This document shows, one piece after another, positions 26,424-34,614 of a DNA stretch of 64,000 bases. The stretch's first letter is position 1; each line of letters starts with the position of its first letter. The stretch covers positions 62,001 to 126,000 of the forward strand of contig CANLVN010000004.1 in NCBI GenBank assembly GCA_947494705.1. Direction: 5' to 3'. A program made the translations under genes and the position numbers. The DNA is from an uncultured Erythrobacter sp. Lineage in GTDB: Bacteria > Pseudomonadota > Alphaproteobacteria > Sphingomonadales > Sphingomonadaceae. The notes beneath the pieces were generated by a model that was not told the origin of the DNA, did not search any database, and saw only the letters and a list, made by a program, of their open reading frames with translations.

Positions 26424-26876
26424 ATGGTTATACCAACCCCTCCGGGAGGCGTCCTCGACGGCGCGCGGCATCTCTACGCGGTGCGCGTCTATTATGAGGA
26501 TACGGACCTGTCTGGGATCACGTACCACGCGAATTACCTGCGCTGGTTCGAGCGCGCGCGCTCCGACCTGCTGCGCCTCCTCGAAATCGACCAGCGCGCC
26601 GCGATCGAACGCGGGGAGGGCGCATGGGCGGTTTCGGAGGTGAACCTCAAATATCTGCGCCCGGCCAAGCTCGACGATGACGTCGTGATCGAGACGACCT
26701 GCACCGAACTCGGCGCGGCGTCGTGCCGGATGCACCAGGTCGCGCGCCGGGGAACGGAAGCGCTGTGCGAAGCGTCTCTGAGAGTGGGTTTCATCTCGCT
26801 AGAGGGCCGCCCCCGCCGGCAGCCTGCCGAATGGCGCGAGGCTTTCGAGCAATTCATGAACAACAAGGATCAGTAG
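26424..26876 (+). CDS. ybgC: Tol-Pal associated acyl-CoA thioesterase
   Basis: YbgC is a hotdog-fold thioesterase found with tolQRAB. The 150-residue protein carries VYYEDTDLSGITYHANYLR, with the catalytic Asp, and RARSDLLRLL. It precedes tolQ by only 3 bases, which fits the canonical cluster order. Its role is envelope lipid metabolism near the divisome, known for the family but not shown here. Confidence 0.95.
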   Translation: MVIPTPPGGVLDGARHLYAVRVYYEDTDLSGITYHANYLRWFERARSDLLRLLEIDQRAAIERGEGAWAVSEVNLKYLRPAKLDDDVVIETTCTELGAASCRMHQVARRGTEALCEASLRVGFISLEGRPRRQPAEWREAFEQFMNNKDQ

Positions 26877-26879
26877 AGC

Positions 26880-27587
26880 GTGCCAATCGATTTCCTGAGT
26901 GTAGCCGCCAGCGGCGTTGGCCCCACCCGGCTCGATCCGGTCGAACTCTTCCTGCAGGCCGACATCATCGTCCAGGCCGTCATGGTCGGCCTGATCCTCG
27001 CCAGCATCTGGACCTGGGCGATCATCGTCGGCTTCTCGCTGCGGGTGGGCAAGCTCAACCGCCGCTCGCGCGAATACGAAGAGGATTTCTGGTCGAGCAA
27101 GGACCGCGAAGCCGTCCTCTCGCGCCGCCATCGCAGCGAAGTCCCCTCCGCGCGCGTCGCGGGAGCCGGGCTGGACGAATGGAAGAAATCGACCAAGAAC
27201 ACCCCGGTTGATCGCGACGCCACCCGCCAGCGCATCGGCGCGGCGATGGAAAGCCAGGTGGGCCACGAGGCAGACGAACTCGCCGGGAAGCTCAACTTCC
27301 TCGCCACTACCGGTGCCGTTGCGCCCTTTGTGGGTCTGTTCGGGACCGTTTGGGGTATCATGAACAGCTTCTTCCAGATCGGCGCGCAACAATCGGCGAG
27401 CCTGGCGGTGGTCGCTCCCGGCATCGCCGAAGCGCTTTTCGCGACCGCCATTGGCCTGTTCGCAGCCATTCCGGCGGTCATCGCCTATAACCGCTTCAGC
27501 AACTCGGTGAACCGTTACGAGGCCAAGCTTCAGCGCTTCGCCGACAAGGTCCATGCCGGACTGAGCCGCGAGCTGGATCGCGCGTAA
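26880..27587 (+). CDS. tolQ: TolQ, inner membrane motor subunit
   Basis: TolQ (MotA/ExbB family, 235 residues) has three membrane helices: about residues 24-50, then around TTGAVAPFVGLFGTVWG and PGIAEALFATAIGLFAAIP. Those two carry the proton channel motifs. It starts with GTG at 26880. It forms the motor with TolR and energises TolA in the inner membrane. Confidence 0.97.
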   Translation: MPIDFLSVAASGVGPTRLDPVELFLQADIIVQAVMVGLILASIWTWAIIVGFSLRVGKLNRRSREYEEDFWSSKDREAVLSRRHRSEVPSARVAGAGLDEWKKSTKNTPVDRDATRQRIGAAMESQVGHEADELAGKLNFLATTGAVAPFVGLFGTVWGIMNSFFQIGAQQSASLAVVAPGIAEALFATAIGLFAAIPAVIAYNRFSNSVNRYEAKLQRFADKVHAGLSRELDRA

Positions 27588-28036
27588 TGGCTATGGGTCT
27601 CCATTCCTCGGGAGGTCGGCGCGGGCGGCGTGGTCGCCGCGCGGCCATGGCGGAGATCAATGTTACGCCGCTGGTCGACGTGATGCTGGTGCTGCTCATC
27701 ATCTTCATGGTGACGGTCACGCTTCCGGCGGTGGGCGTGCCCATCGAATTGCCCGAGAGCCGGGCCAATCCGGTCGAGGAGACGCCGAGCCAGATAACGA
27801 TCAGCATCGATGGCGAGGGGCGCGTCTATATCGAAAACGATCCGGTTGCCGTCGGCGGCCTACCCGATGCACTCGCCACCCTCGACCGCAGCGGTTCGGG
27901 CGAACTGCCCACCGTGATCCTGCGCGGGGACCGTGGCCTCGACTATGGCCGCGTCATGGCAGTGATGGGCGAGCTGGGCCGCGCGGGTTTCACCTCGATC
28001 TCGCTGGTCACCGACGGTTCAGTTACAGCCCCATAG
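27587..28036 (+). CDS. tolR: TolR
   Basis: TolR (149 residues) has one helix with NVTPLVDVMLVLLIIFMV, where the Asp in LVDVM is the proton carrier, and a periplasmic ExbD-like domain. Its ATG shares a base with the tolQ stop (TAATG), so it is translated with TolQ. Confidence 0.97.
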   Translation: MAMGLHSSGGRRGRRGRRAAMAEINVTPLVDVMLVLLIIFMVTVTLPAVGVPIELPESRANPVEETPSQITISIDGEGRVYIENDPVAVGGLPDALATLDRSGSGELPTVILRGDRGLDYGRVMAVMGELGRAGFTSISLVTDGSVTAP

Positions 28037-28046
28037 CGAGAGGGTA

Positions 28047-28862
28047 ATGGCGGAGAGAACCTTTCACAGCGAAGACCGGATCGGCCTGGCCGTAGCGGTG
28101 ATCCTGCATCTGGCGCTGGTTGCGGTTCTGCTGTTCCAGGTGTTCCTCACCCCTTCCGTTCCCGACATCCCGCCGCGCATGACGGTAAGCCTCGCGACCG
28201 AAGTCAGCCTGGATTCCACCGCGCCAGATCCCGTGCCCGAAAGCCGCGCGGCGATTGCGCCAGCCTTGGCCGAAACGCCCGCGCCGCCGGTCGAGGCTAC
28301 GGCCGCCGCACCGCGTGAGACGACCACGCCCCCACCGCCGCGCCCGCAGAGCCGGACCGCAACGCGCCCCTCGCCCCCTGACACCCGCGACCGCCGCCGT
28401 CCAGAACCCACGCGCTCGGCGCCTGCGCCAAGCCGCCCCGCGCCAAGCGAAGCGGGTGGTAGCCGGATTGGCGACAATTTCCTCGAAGGACGGGGTGCGT
28501 CGACCCGCACGGACGATACCCGCATTCCTGCCAGCGAAATCGGTCGCAGCGCGCAGGCCTCGATCATCCAGGCAATCGTGCGCCAGATCCGCCCGCACTG
28601 GACGGCGCCAAACGGTGTCGATGCCGAGTTGCTCGTGACTGAACTGGCCTTCGACCTCAATGAGGACGGCAGTTTGCGGGGCCGTCCTCGCGTCATACGC
28701 CAGAGTGGGGACAACGATTCCAACCGTCCGCAAAAGGCGCTGCACGCCGAACGGGCAATTAGGGCGGTTCAACTGGCCGCCCCTTTCGATCTGCCCCTCG
28801 AATACTACAATGCGTGGAAGTCGATCCGCGGCGCCCGCTTCGATAGGAACCTGTCCCGATGA
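28047..28862 (+). CDS. tolA: TolA-like energy transducer, proline-rich
   Basis: The 271-residue protein has one N-terminal helix (about 13-33, LAVAVILHLALVAVLLF), a long proline/alanine/arginine-rich linker (about residues 60-145) and a C-terminal TonB/TolA-like domain with IRPHWTAPNGVD and ELAFDLNEDGSL. It carries the TolQR force across the periplasm to Pal and TolB. The linker is proline-rich and short compared with the long coiled-coil of enterobacterial TolA. It overlaps tolB by four bases (ATGA). Confidence 0.88.
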   Translation: MAERTFHSEDRIGLAVAVILHLALVAVLLFQVFLTPSVPDIPPRMTVSLATEVSLDSTAPDPVPESRAAIAPALAETPAPPVEATAAAPRETTTPPPPRPQSRTATRPSPPDTRDRRRPEPTRSAPAPSRPAPSEAGGSRIGDNFLEGRGASTRTDDTRIPASEIGRSAQASIIQAIVRQIRPHWTAPNGVDAELLVTELAFDLNEDGSLRGRPRVIRQSGDNDSNRPQKALHAERAIRAVQLAAPFDLPLEYYNAWKSIRGARFDRNLSR

Positions 28863-30271
28863 AATTTTCCGTTCTCGCCCTTGCGCTCCCCCTCCTTTTC
28901 GCCGCACCGCTGGCCGCCCAGAACCAGGACCTGGGAGAACCTGTCGGTGATGGTGGCGAGGTCGAGACCACCGGTGTCGACCCGTCGAACGAAGAGGCGG
29001 AGGGCGGGCTGACCTTCACCGTCACCGACGAAAGCGACTGGGAAGACCTCGGCATCGCGATCCCCGCTTTCGCCACCGATCGGGATCGGGCAACGCCTGC
29101 GAATTCCAGCGGCACCGCTGCGCTGGGCCGCGAGATCGCGCGGGTGATCACCGCGAACCTCCAGAACAATGGCCTGTTCAAGCCGACCGGCCCCGACAGC
29201 CTGCCGTCTCCCGATTTTCCGCAAATTACGGCGCCCAGCTGGAGCAGCTGGTCCGGGCGCGGGGCGGAGATGCTGGTTCATGGCTATGTCCGCGCGCGCA
29301 GCGACGATCGGCTCGTGGTGGGCTGTTATCTCTACGACGTCGCCCTTCAGGACGAACTGATCCGCGAAGGCTGGGTCGTGCCCCCGGCGGACTGGCGGCG
29401 CGCGGCGCACAAATGCTCCGATCTCATCTATGCGCGCCTGACGGGCGAAGACCCGTTCTTCGACAGCCGCATCGCCTATATTGCCGAGACCGGGCCGAAG
29501 GATGCCCGTGTGAAGCGGCTCGCGGTAATGGACAGCGACGGGGCAAACCACCGCTTCCTGACGCTGGGCAGCGCCACTGCGCTCACCCCGCGTTATTCGC
29601 CGGATTATTCGAAGATCATGTACCTGTCCTACGTCGACGGAAACCCGCGCATCTATGTCTACGACATCGGTAGCGGATCCCAGACACTGGTGACGCAGAA
29701 CGCCAACCCCACGCTCGCCCCGCGTTGGTCGCCCGACGGACAACACATCCTCTATTCGATGGCGGTCGCGGGCAACACCGACATTTACCGCGTGCCGGTG
29801 ACCGGCGGGCAAAGCACGCGGCTGACCGATACGCCCGGGATCGACATCGGCGGCAGCTATTCGCCCGACGGCAGCAAGATCGTATTCGAGAGCGACCGTT
29901 CGGGCGAACAGCAATGCTATGTCATGAATGCCGACGGCACCAACCAGCGCCGCATCAGCTTCTTCGGCGGGCGCTGCGCGACGCCCGAATGGAGTCCGCG
30001 CGGCGACCAGATCGCCTTCACGCGGATAGCGGGCGACTTCAATATCGGGGTCATGACTCCGGCGGGCGGGGGCATGCGGATCCTCACCGATGGCTGGCAG
30101 GACGAGGCCCCGACCTGGGCTCCCAATGGCCGCATCATTCAGTTTTTCCGGACCACTCGCAATGCGGGTCGGTCCTCGCTGTGGCAAGTCGACCTTACTG
30201 GTCGCAACGAGAGGAGACTGCCGACGCCGGTGGACGCGTCGGACCCTGCATGGGGACCCATTCGCCCCTGA
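28859..30271 (+). CDS. tolB: TolB
   Basis: TolB (470 residues) is the periplasmic beta-propeller of Tol-Pal. It has an N-terminal signal peptide ending near PLAAQ, an alpha/beta domain, and repeated WD-like blades such as LAPRWSPDGQHILYSM, GGSYSPDGSKIVFESD and TPEWSPRGDQIAFTR. The start overlaps the tolA stop. It interacts with Pal and TolA. Confidence 0.97.
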   Translation: MKFSVLALALPLLFAAPLAAQNQDLGEPVGDGGEVETTGVDPSNEEAEGGLTFTVTDESDWEDLGIAIPAFATDRDRATPANSSGTAALGREIARVITANLQNNGLFKPTGPDSLPSPDFPQITAPSWSSWSGRGAEMLVHGYVRARSDDRLVVGCYLYDVALQDELIREGWVVPPADWRRAAHKCSDLIYARLTGEDPFFDSRIAYIAETGPKDARVKRLAVMDSDGANHRFLTLGSATALTPRYSPDYSKIMYLSYVDGNPRIYVYDIGSGSQTLVTQNANPTLAPRWSPDGQHILYSMAVAGNTDIYRVPVTGGQSTRLTDTPGIDIGGSYSPDGSKIVFESDRSGEQQCYVMNADGTNQRRISFFGGRCATPEWSPRGDQIAFTRIAGDFNIGVMTPAGGGMRILTDGWQDEAPTWAPNGRIIQFFRTTRNAGRSSLWQVDLTGRNERRLPTPVDASDPAWGPIRP

Positions 30272-30299
30272 TCTGCGTTTGTCTTCATATCAACCCCGA

Positions 30300-30318
30300 T
30301 CCCGCGGAACGCGCGGGA
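30300..30318 (+). other. Hairpin in the tolB-pal gap
   Basis: TCCCGCG (30300-30306) pairs with CGCGGGA (30312-30318) around the loop GAACG, 19 bases before the pal ATG. No T-tract follows, so it is not a terminator. It may be a processing or stabilising element that lets pal be made in larger amounts than tolB. Confidence 0.5.
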
Positions 30319-30337
30319 CCCAAAACGGAGAGCAAAT

Positions 30338-30859
30338 ATGACTATCTCCCTTTCCAAGGTGGCTACCGCCACCCTCGTGACTTCGGCGCTTGCGCTGGGT
30401 GCCTGTTCCAAGAAGGCGCCCGAAGAGCTCCCGCCCGCTCCGACCACGTCGACGACCACTCCGACCCCGACAGCTGCGCCGACCGGGCCGACCGTCGGCA
30501 CGCAGTCGCATTTCGAGCAGGCCGTCGGCTCCTCGACCGTGATCTATTTCGACACCGATCGTTATAATATCGACACGACCGACGCGACCGCCCTGCAGGC
30601 GCAGGCGCAGTATTTCGCTCGCTACCCGCAGCTTACCTTCACCATCGAAGGCCACACCGACGAACGCGGCACGCGCGAATACAACCTCGCTTTGGGTGAG
30701 CGCCGGGCGAATTCGGCGAAGAATTACCTCGTCAGCCTGGGTGTCGACACCAACCGCATCCGCACCGTGAGCTACGGCAAGGAGCGCCCGGTTGCACTGG
30801 CGTCAAACGCCGCTGCATGGGCGCAGAACCGCCGCGCGGCGAGCATCATCATCAACTGA
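30338..30859 (+). CDS. pal: Peptidoglycan-associated lipoprotein
   Basis: Pal (173 residues) has a lipoprotein signal with lipobox LGAC (Cys23), a short proline/threonine linker and an OmpA-like domain with EGHTDERGTREYN and LALGERRANSAKNYL, which bind diaminopimelate in peptidoglycan. It is anchored in the outer membrane and links it to the wall. A GGAG ribosome binding site precedes the ATG. Confidence 0.97.
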   Translation: MTISLSKVATATLVTSALALGACSKKAPEELPPAPTTSTTTPTPTAAPTGPTVGTQSHFEQAVGSSTVIYFDTDRYNIDTTDATALQAQAQYFARYPQLTFTIEGHTDERGTREYNLALGERRANSAKNYLVSLGVDTNRIRTVSYGKERPVALASNAAAWAQNRRAASIIIN

Positions 30860-30874
30860 TTTTGGTTGTCAGGA

Positions 30875-30908
30875 GGTCCGGCTTCGCTTCGCATTGCCGA
30901 AGCGGACC
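30875..30908 (+). terminator. Terminator-like hairpin after pal
   Basis: GGTCCGGCTTCG (30875-30886) pairs with CGAAGCGGACC (30898-30908), 11 bp with one bulge. There is no downstream T-tract, so this is a weak candidate. It lies between pal and a small leftward frame. Confidence 0.35.
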
Positions 30909-30914
30909 GGGCCT

Positions 30915-31067
30915 CTACCGCTCTTGCGAGAGTACCTGCACCAGCGGCCCCTGCGAGGAGACGTGGATTTCGGCCGCGCCGCCCAGATCTCCGGCGCGCG
31001 CAAAAAGCGCGAGGCTGACCAGCGCAAATGCGCTGAGCAGGCTGGAGACGGAAAGTTGGCGGCTCAT
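30915..31067 (-). CDS. Small exported-type hypothetical protein
   Basis: The 50-residue frame starts SRQLSVSSLLSAFALVSLALFARAG, which looks like a signal peptide, and ends AEIHVSSQGPLVQVLSQER. AGGAA lies 12 bases before the ATG. It sits where CpoB or YbgF would be in other Tol clusters, but is leftward and unrelated. I do not recognise it and cannot exclude chance. Confidence 0.4.
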   Translation of the reverse strand: MSRQLSVSSLLSAFALVSLALFARAGDLGGAAEIHVSSQGPLVQVLSQER

Positions 31068-31231
31068 GAAAATGGTGTTCCTAGTCTTGCTGCGTGTACC
31101 ATAGCGTTCACACATGAATGATCTGTTGCAATGCAACATTTCATGCAGCAACTGGTTCCCACACCTTTCCAAGCCGCGCCATCCGCCCTAGGTTAAGGCC
31201 GTGATCCACTCGACGAACGACATTTCGACGC

Positions 31232-31765
31232 ATGCCTAAGGCGCGACGCTCCAACGATTGGGGTTTTCCGCGCTGGCGCGGCTATGGCTCCTCGCGCGAG
31301 ACGACCAATGTGCGCATCTGCGACCGCCACGGTTGCGATGAGCCGGGCGATTGTCCCGCCCCCAAATCTCCCAACAGCCCCGACCGCTGGTATTTCTGCC
31401 AGAAGCACGCCGCCGAATACAATCGGGGCTGGGATTATTTCGAAGGGCTCGACAAGGAGCAGAAGGAAGAACGCGCCAAGGCCGAACGTGCCGAAAGCGC
31501 TGGCTATGCAGAGGCCTCGCATTATGGCTGGACGGGGTCGGGCGACGGCTCGCGATCTGCGGATGAGATGCGCGCGCTCGACGTGCTGGAACTCGAATCC
31601 GACGCCGATTTCGCCACAGTGAAAAAGGCGTATCGCCTCAAAGCCAAGGAAGTTCACCCCGACGTCAAACCGGGTGACGAGGAAGCGGCGGCGGAATTCC
31701 AGAAGCTGCAGGTGGCGTATGAAGTGCTGCGGATGGCCGAAGAGCGGCGCGAGTGGAAGGGATAA
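31232..31765 (+). CDS. J-domain protein with N-terminal Cys/His cluster
   Basis: The 177-residue protein has a C-terminal J-domain with the HPD motif (KEVHPDVKPGDEEAAAE) that would stimulate DnaK. The N-terminal half has CDRHGCDEPGDC and, later, WYFCQKHAAEYN, a pattern that could bind zinc. A charged linker (KEQKEERAKAERAES) connects the two parts. It may be a specialised co-chaperone. The flavin reductase gene follows with a 5-base gap. Confidence 0.85.
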   Translation: MPKARRSNDWGFPRWRGYGSSRETTNVRICDRHGCDEPGDCPAPKSPNSPDRWYFCQKHAAEYNRGWDYFEGLDKEQKEERAKAERAESAGYAEASHYGWTGSGDGSRSADEMRALDVLELESDADFATVKKAYRLKAKEVHPDVKPGDEEAAAEFQKLQVAYEVLRMAEERREWKG

Positions 31766-31770
31766 GACGG

Positions 31771-32298
31771 ATGCGCATCCTCGCCTTTGCCGCGAGCAAT
31801 TCGTCGATCTCGATTAACCGCACGATTGCCGAATATGCCGCGAGCCTTGCTGAAGGCCACGAGGTCGAGACGCTCGACATCCACGACTATGAAATGCCGC
31901 TTTACCGCCATGACCGCGAGAAAGCGGATGGCGTGCCGCAACTGGCACGGGATTTCCTCGCTAGGATAGCTGCGGTCGATGCAGTGATCATCAGCTTTGC
32001 CGAGCACAACGGCAATTACACGAGCGCGTTCAAGAACCTGTTCGACTGGTGCAGCAGGCTGGGCCGTGACGTTTGGCAGGGAAAGCCGATGCTGTTGCTC
32101 TCGACTTCGCCGGGAGGGCGCGGTGGACAGAGCGTGCTGGCAATCGCGACCGGTGCCATGCCGCGCTTTGGCGGCGAAGTTGTAGGCAGCCTCTCGATCC
32201 CGAATTACGGCGACGTTTTCGACGACGAAGCGGGCAAGCTGACCGATTCCGATCTCGACACAGAGCTTCGTGCCCTGGTGGATAAGCTTGTAGCCTAG
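31771..32298 (+). CDS. NADPH-dependent FMN reductase-type flavoprotein
   Basis: The 175-residue protein has a flavodoxin-like fold: ILAFAASNSSISINR at the N-terminus (phosphate-binding loop), SFAEHNGNYTSAFKNLFDW and STSPGGRGGQSVL. It fits the NAD(P)H:flavin or quinone reductase group (SsuE/ChrR-like). The ATG at 31771 gives a normal start; a GTG 18 bases earlier is less conserved. It meets the next SDR gene tail to tail, with a 4-base overlap. Confidence 0.9.
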   Translation: MRILAFAASNSSISINRTIAEYAASLAEGHEVETLDIHDYEMPLYRHDREKADGVPQLARDFLARIAAVDAVIISFAEHNGNYTSAFKNLFDWCSRLGRDVWQGKPMLLLSTSPGGRGGQSVLAIATGAMPRFGGEVVGSLSIPNYGDVFDDEAGKLTDSDLDTELRALVDKLVA

Positions 32299-33077
32299 CT
32301 GTTTAGAGCTGGCGGTGCATTGTCGTTCCACCACGGCACATCGGTCCACGGTCGCAAATCCAGCTCATGCGTCCACGCATTTCGTGGTTGGTGGGCGAGG
32401 TGCCAGTAGGTTTCGGCTATGGCCGAGGGGTCGAGCACACCGTCTACGCCCTTCGACGCCTTGTAATCCTCGAACCGGTCGCCCAGCAGCTTGCCCAGAG
32501 TGTCGGGCGCATCGACCGGGCCGTCGACCACGATGTGGGCGACATGGATTCCCTTTGGCGCAAACTCAGCATTGAGAGTCTGGCACAGAAGTCGCCGCCC
32601 GCCGATGGCCGCTGCATGGCTGTGCTGTCCTGCATTGCCGCGCATCGCCGAAGTGGCCGAGGTCACGAGCAGCGTGCCGCGCCCACGCTCGACCATTGCG
32701 GGGAGCATGGCCTGCCCCAGCCGGAATAGAGCGTAGCTGGTCATCCTCCAGCCCATCTCGAAGGCCTTGTGCGACGTTTCGAAGAAGGGTCGATTGCCGA
32801 TCTGCGCGCCCAGATTGAACAGGCAGACCTCGATCGGACCGATATCGCGCTCGGTCGTTTCGACCAGTTCCTCGATCGCCCCATCCTCGACCGCGTTGAC
32901 GAGCCGCCCGGTGGCGCTTGCGCCGCTCGCCTCGATGGCCGCGACCATCCGCTCCAGCCCATCCTCATCCGAACGCCGCGCCAGCACCGCGTGGTAACCC
33001 TCCCGCGCAAACCGCGCGGCAACATGACCACCGATCCCGGCGCCTGCGCCTAGGACGAGGATGACCCGTTCAGACAT
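32295..33077 (-). CDS. SDR-fold protein without the usual Tyr-Lys pair
   Basis: The 260-residue protein has a cofactor motif LVLGAGAGIGGHV and a typical SDR body. In the active-site helix, where YxxxK is expected, it reads GQHSHAAAIGGRRLLCQ: the Tyr is His and the Lys is Ile. It may therefore bind cofactor without oxidoreductase activity, or act by another mechanism. It overlaps the start of the PLP enzyme gene by 8 bases and ends on the flavin reductase gene. Confidence 0.82.
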   Translation of the reverse strand: MSERVILVLGAGAGIGGHVAARFAREGYHAVLARRSDEDGLERMVAAIEASGASATGRLVNAVEDGAIEELVETTERDIGPIEVCLFNLGAQIGNRPFFETSHKAFEMGWRMTSYALFRLGQAMLPAMVERGRGTLLVTSATSAMRGNAGQHSHAAAIGGRRLLCQTLNAEFAPKGIHVAHIVVDGPVDAPDTLGKLLGDRFEDYKASKGVDGVLDPSAIAETYWHLAHQPRNAWTHELDLRPWTDVPWWNDNAPPALNS

Positions 33078-34389
33078 GCTCCAATGCCTGCTCGAAGTCC
33101 GCGATCAGGTCATCGGCGTCCTCGATGCCGATGCTGATGCGTACCAGGCTGTCGGTAATGCCGAGCGTTTGACGGCGCGCATGGGGGACCGACAAGTGCG
33201 TCATCGAGGCGGGGTGGCTAGCCAGCGTCTCGGTCCCGCCGAGGCTCACGGCGAGTTTGGCGATGGTGAGGTTATCGAGGAAGCGGAAGCACTCCGCTTC
33301 GCCGCCTTTCAGGAAGACGCTGAAGGTCGAACCAGCGCCGAGGCAGTGGCGATTGTAGATATCCTTTTGGCGCTCATCTTCGATCATGCCGAGATAGCCG
33401 AGCCCGTCGACTTTCGGATGAGAAGCGAGGAAAGCGCAGACCTTCTCGGCATTTTTGCCCGCGCGCTCCATGCGCAACTCGACGGTCTCGAGGCTGCGCA
33501 GCAACATCCATGCGGTGTTGGGATCGACGATCCCGCCCATCGTGTTGCGCAGCGCGCGCACCGGGTCCATCCATTTCTTCGCGCCGGCAATGCTGCCCGC
33601 GACAAGATCCGAATGACCACCGACATACTTGGTCAGCGAATAGGCGACGATATCCGCGCCGTGTTCCAGCGGGCGCTGCCAGATAGGTCCAAGGAAAGTG
33701 TTGTCGATCGCGATCGGGCAAGACCAGTCGAGCGCCGCGTCGCGCGCTTCCTTGACGGCCTCGATATCGACCAGAGCGTTGGTCGGGTTGCCGGGGCTTT
33801 CAAGGTAGATCATCGCAACCTTGCCGCCATTTTCAGCAGCCTGATCCTTGGCCTTCTTCAGCACCGCGTCCAGCTCCTCGCGGGATGCGCCGGCGGGGAA
33901 GTCGACATAGGTCACGCCGAACTTGGAGAGGACCTTGGAGACAAAGCCTTCGGAAGCTGCATAGAGCGGGCCGGAATGAACGATCACGTCGCCGGTGCTG
34001 ACATAGGCCATCATCAGGATGCAGATCGCGGTCATACCGCTGGAAAATGTCAGCGCGTCTTCGGCCCCGTCCCAGATAGCCAGGCGATCTTCGAGGATTT
34101 CCTGATTGGGTCCGTTGAAGCGGCTGTAGACCAGCCCTTCCGCTCCGCCCGGGCGCTGGCCGGTGATGCCTTCAAAGTGACGCTTGCCATCCGCTGCGCT
34201 GGGAAAGGCGAAGGTCGAGGTCAGGAATATCGGAGCTTTGAGCGACCCCTCAGACAGTTCGGGATCGAAACCGTGGCCCATCATCAGCGTCGAAGGCTTC
34301 AGGGGGCGTCCACCGATTTCGGTGCGCTCGGGCTTGGGCTTGCGGCGCGGGGTGGGCGTGTCGGTGGCGTCAACGGGGATGTCGGTCAT
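33070..34389 (-). CDS. Cystathionine gamma-synthase family PLP enzyme
   Basis: This 439-residue Cys/Met metabolism enzyme carries the PLP lysine in SLTKYVGGHSD, plus VYSRFNGPNQ and FSSGMTAICI. Family members make or break cystathionine, homocysteine or methionine (CGS, CGL, methionine gamma-lyase, O-acylhomoserine sulfhydrylase). The N-terminal 30 or so residues are an extra charged segment. A hairpin that can hide the ribosome binding site lies directly upstream. The exact reaction is not readable from sequence. Confidence 0.9.
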   Translation of the reverse strand: MTDIPVDATDTPTPRRKPKPERTEIGGRPLKPSTLMMGHGFDPELSEGSLKAPIFLTSTFAFPSAADGKRHFEGITGQRPGGAEGLVYSRFNGPNQEILEDRLAIWDGAEDALTFSSGMTAICILMMAYVSTGDVIVHSGPLYAASEGFVSKVLSKFGVTYVDFPAGASREELDAVLKKAKDQAAENGGKVAMIYLESPGNPTNALVDIEAVKEARDAALDWSCPIAIDNTFLGPIWQRPLEHGADIVAYSLTKYVGGHSDLVAGSIAGAKKWMDPVRALRNTMGGIVDPNTAWMLLRSLETVELRMERAGKNAEKVCAFLASHPKVDGLGYLGMIEDERQKDIYNRHCLGAGSTFSVFLKGGEAECFRFLDNLTIAKLAVSLGGTETLASHPASMTHLSVPHARRQTLGITDSLVRISIGIEDADDLIADFEQALEHV

Positions 34390-34394
34390 TGCCG

Positions 34395-34434
34395 AGCTCC
34401 TTCCTAATGCAGCGCTCCCAGGAAGGCAGGAGCT
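34395..34434 (-). promoter_or_regulatory. RBS-sequestering hairpin candidate
   Basis: On the minus strand CCTTCCT (complement of 34420-34426) pairs with AGGAAGG (complement of 34399-34405), which contains the ribosome binding site of the PLP enzyme gene. A second, exclusive pairing is possible between AGCTCCT (complement of 34428-34434) and AGGAGCT (complement of 34395-34401). This is the pattern of a translational switch. The loop has GGGAGCGCTGC, partly like a conserved part of the SAH riboswitch, but the rest does not fit that class. Confidence 0.45.
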
Positions 34435-34614
34435 TTCGATAGACCACCGGAGGCACCCGCTTCTAACCTCCGCAGAAGCGCCTCTCCGCCGCCGGTCTCA
34501 GGCGGGCGCAGGATTACCGCGCACTCGTTTCATGTGCAACCGGTTGCCACGCTTTTCGACGCGACGCACGCATGATTAACCTGATTTTAGGCATACGGAT
34601 TTACCCAAAGACGC

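Noticed and set aside
28805..30187. A 460-codon leftward frame
   Set aside because: It is the antisense shadow of tolB; TolB has blade motifs and good coupling to tolA and pal.
33061..34407. A 448-codon rightward frame
   Set aside because: It lies opposite the PLP enzyme, which has a clear lysine site and conserved segments.
34390..34530. SAM-II or SAH riboswitch
   Set aside because: Only the string GAGCGCTGC recalls SAH; the paired stems and other conserved bases of either class are missing. I keep only an RBS-hiding hairpin.
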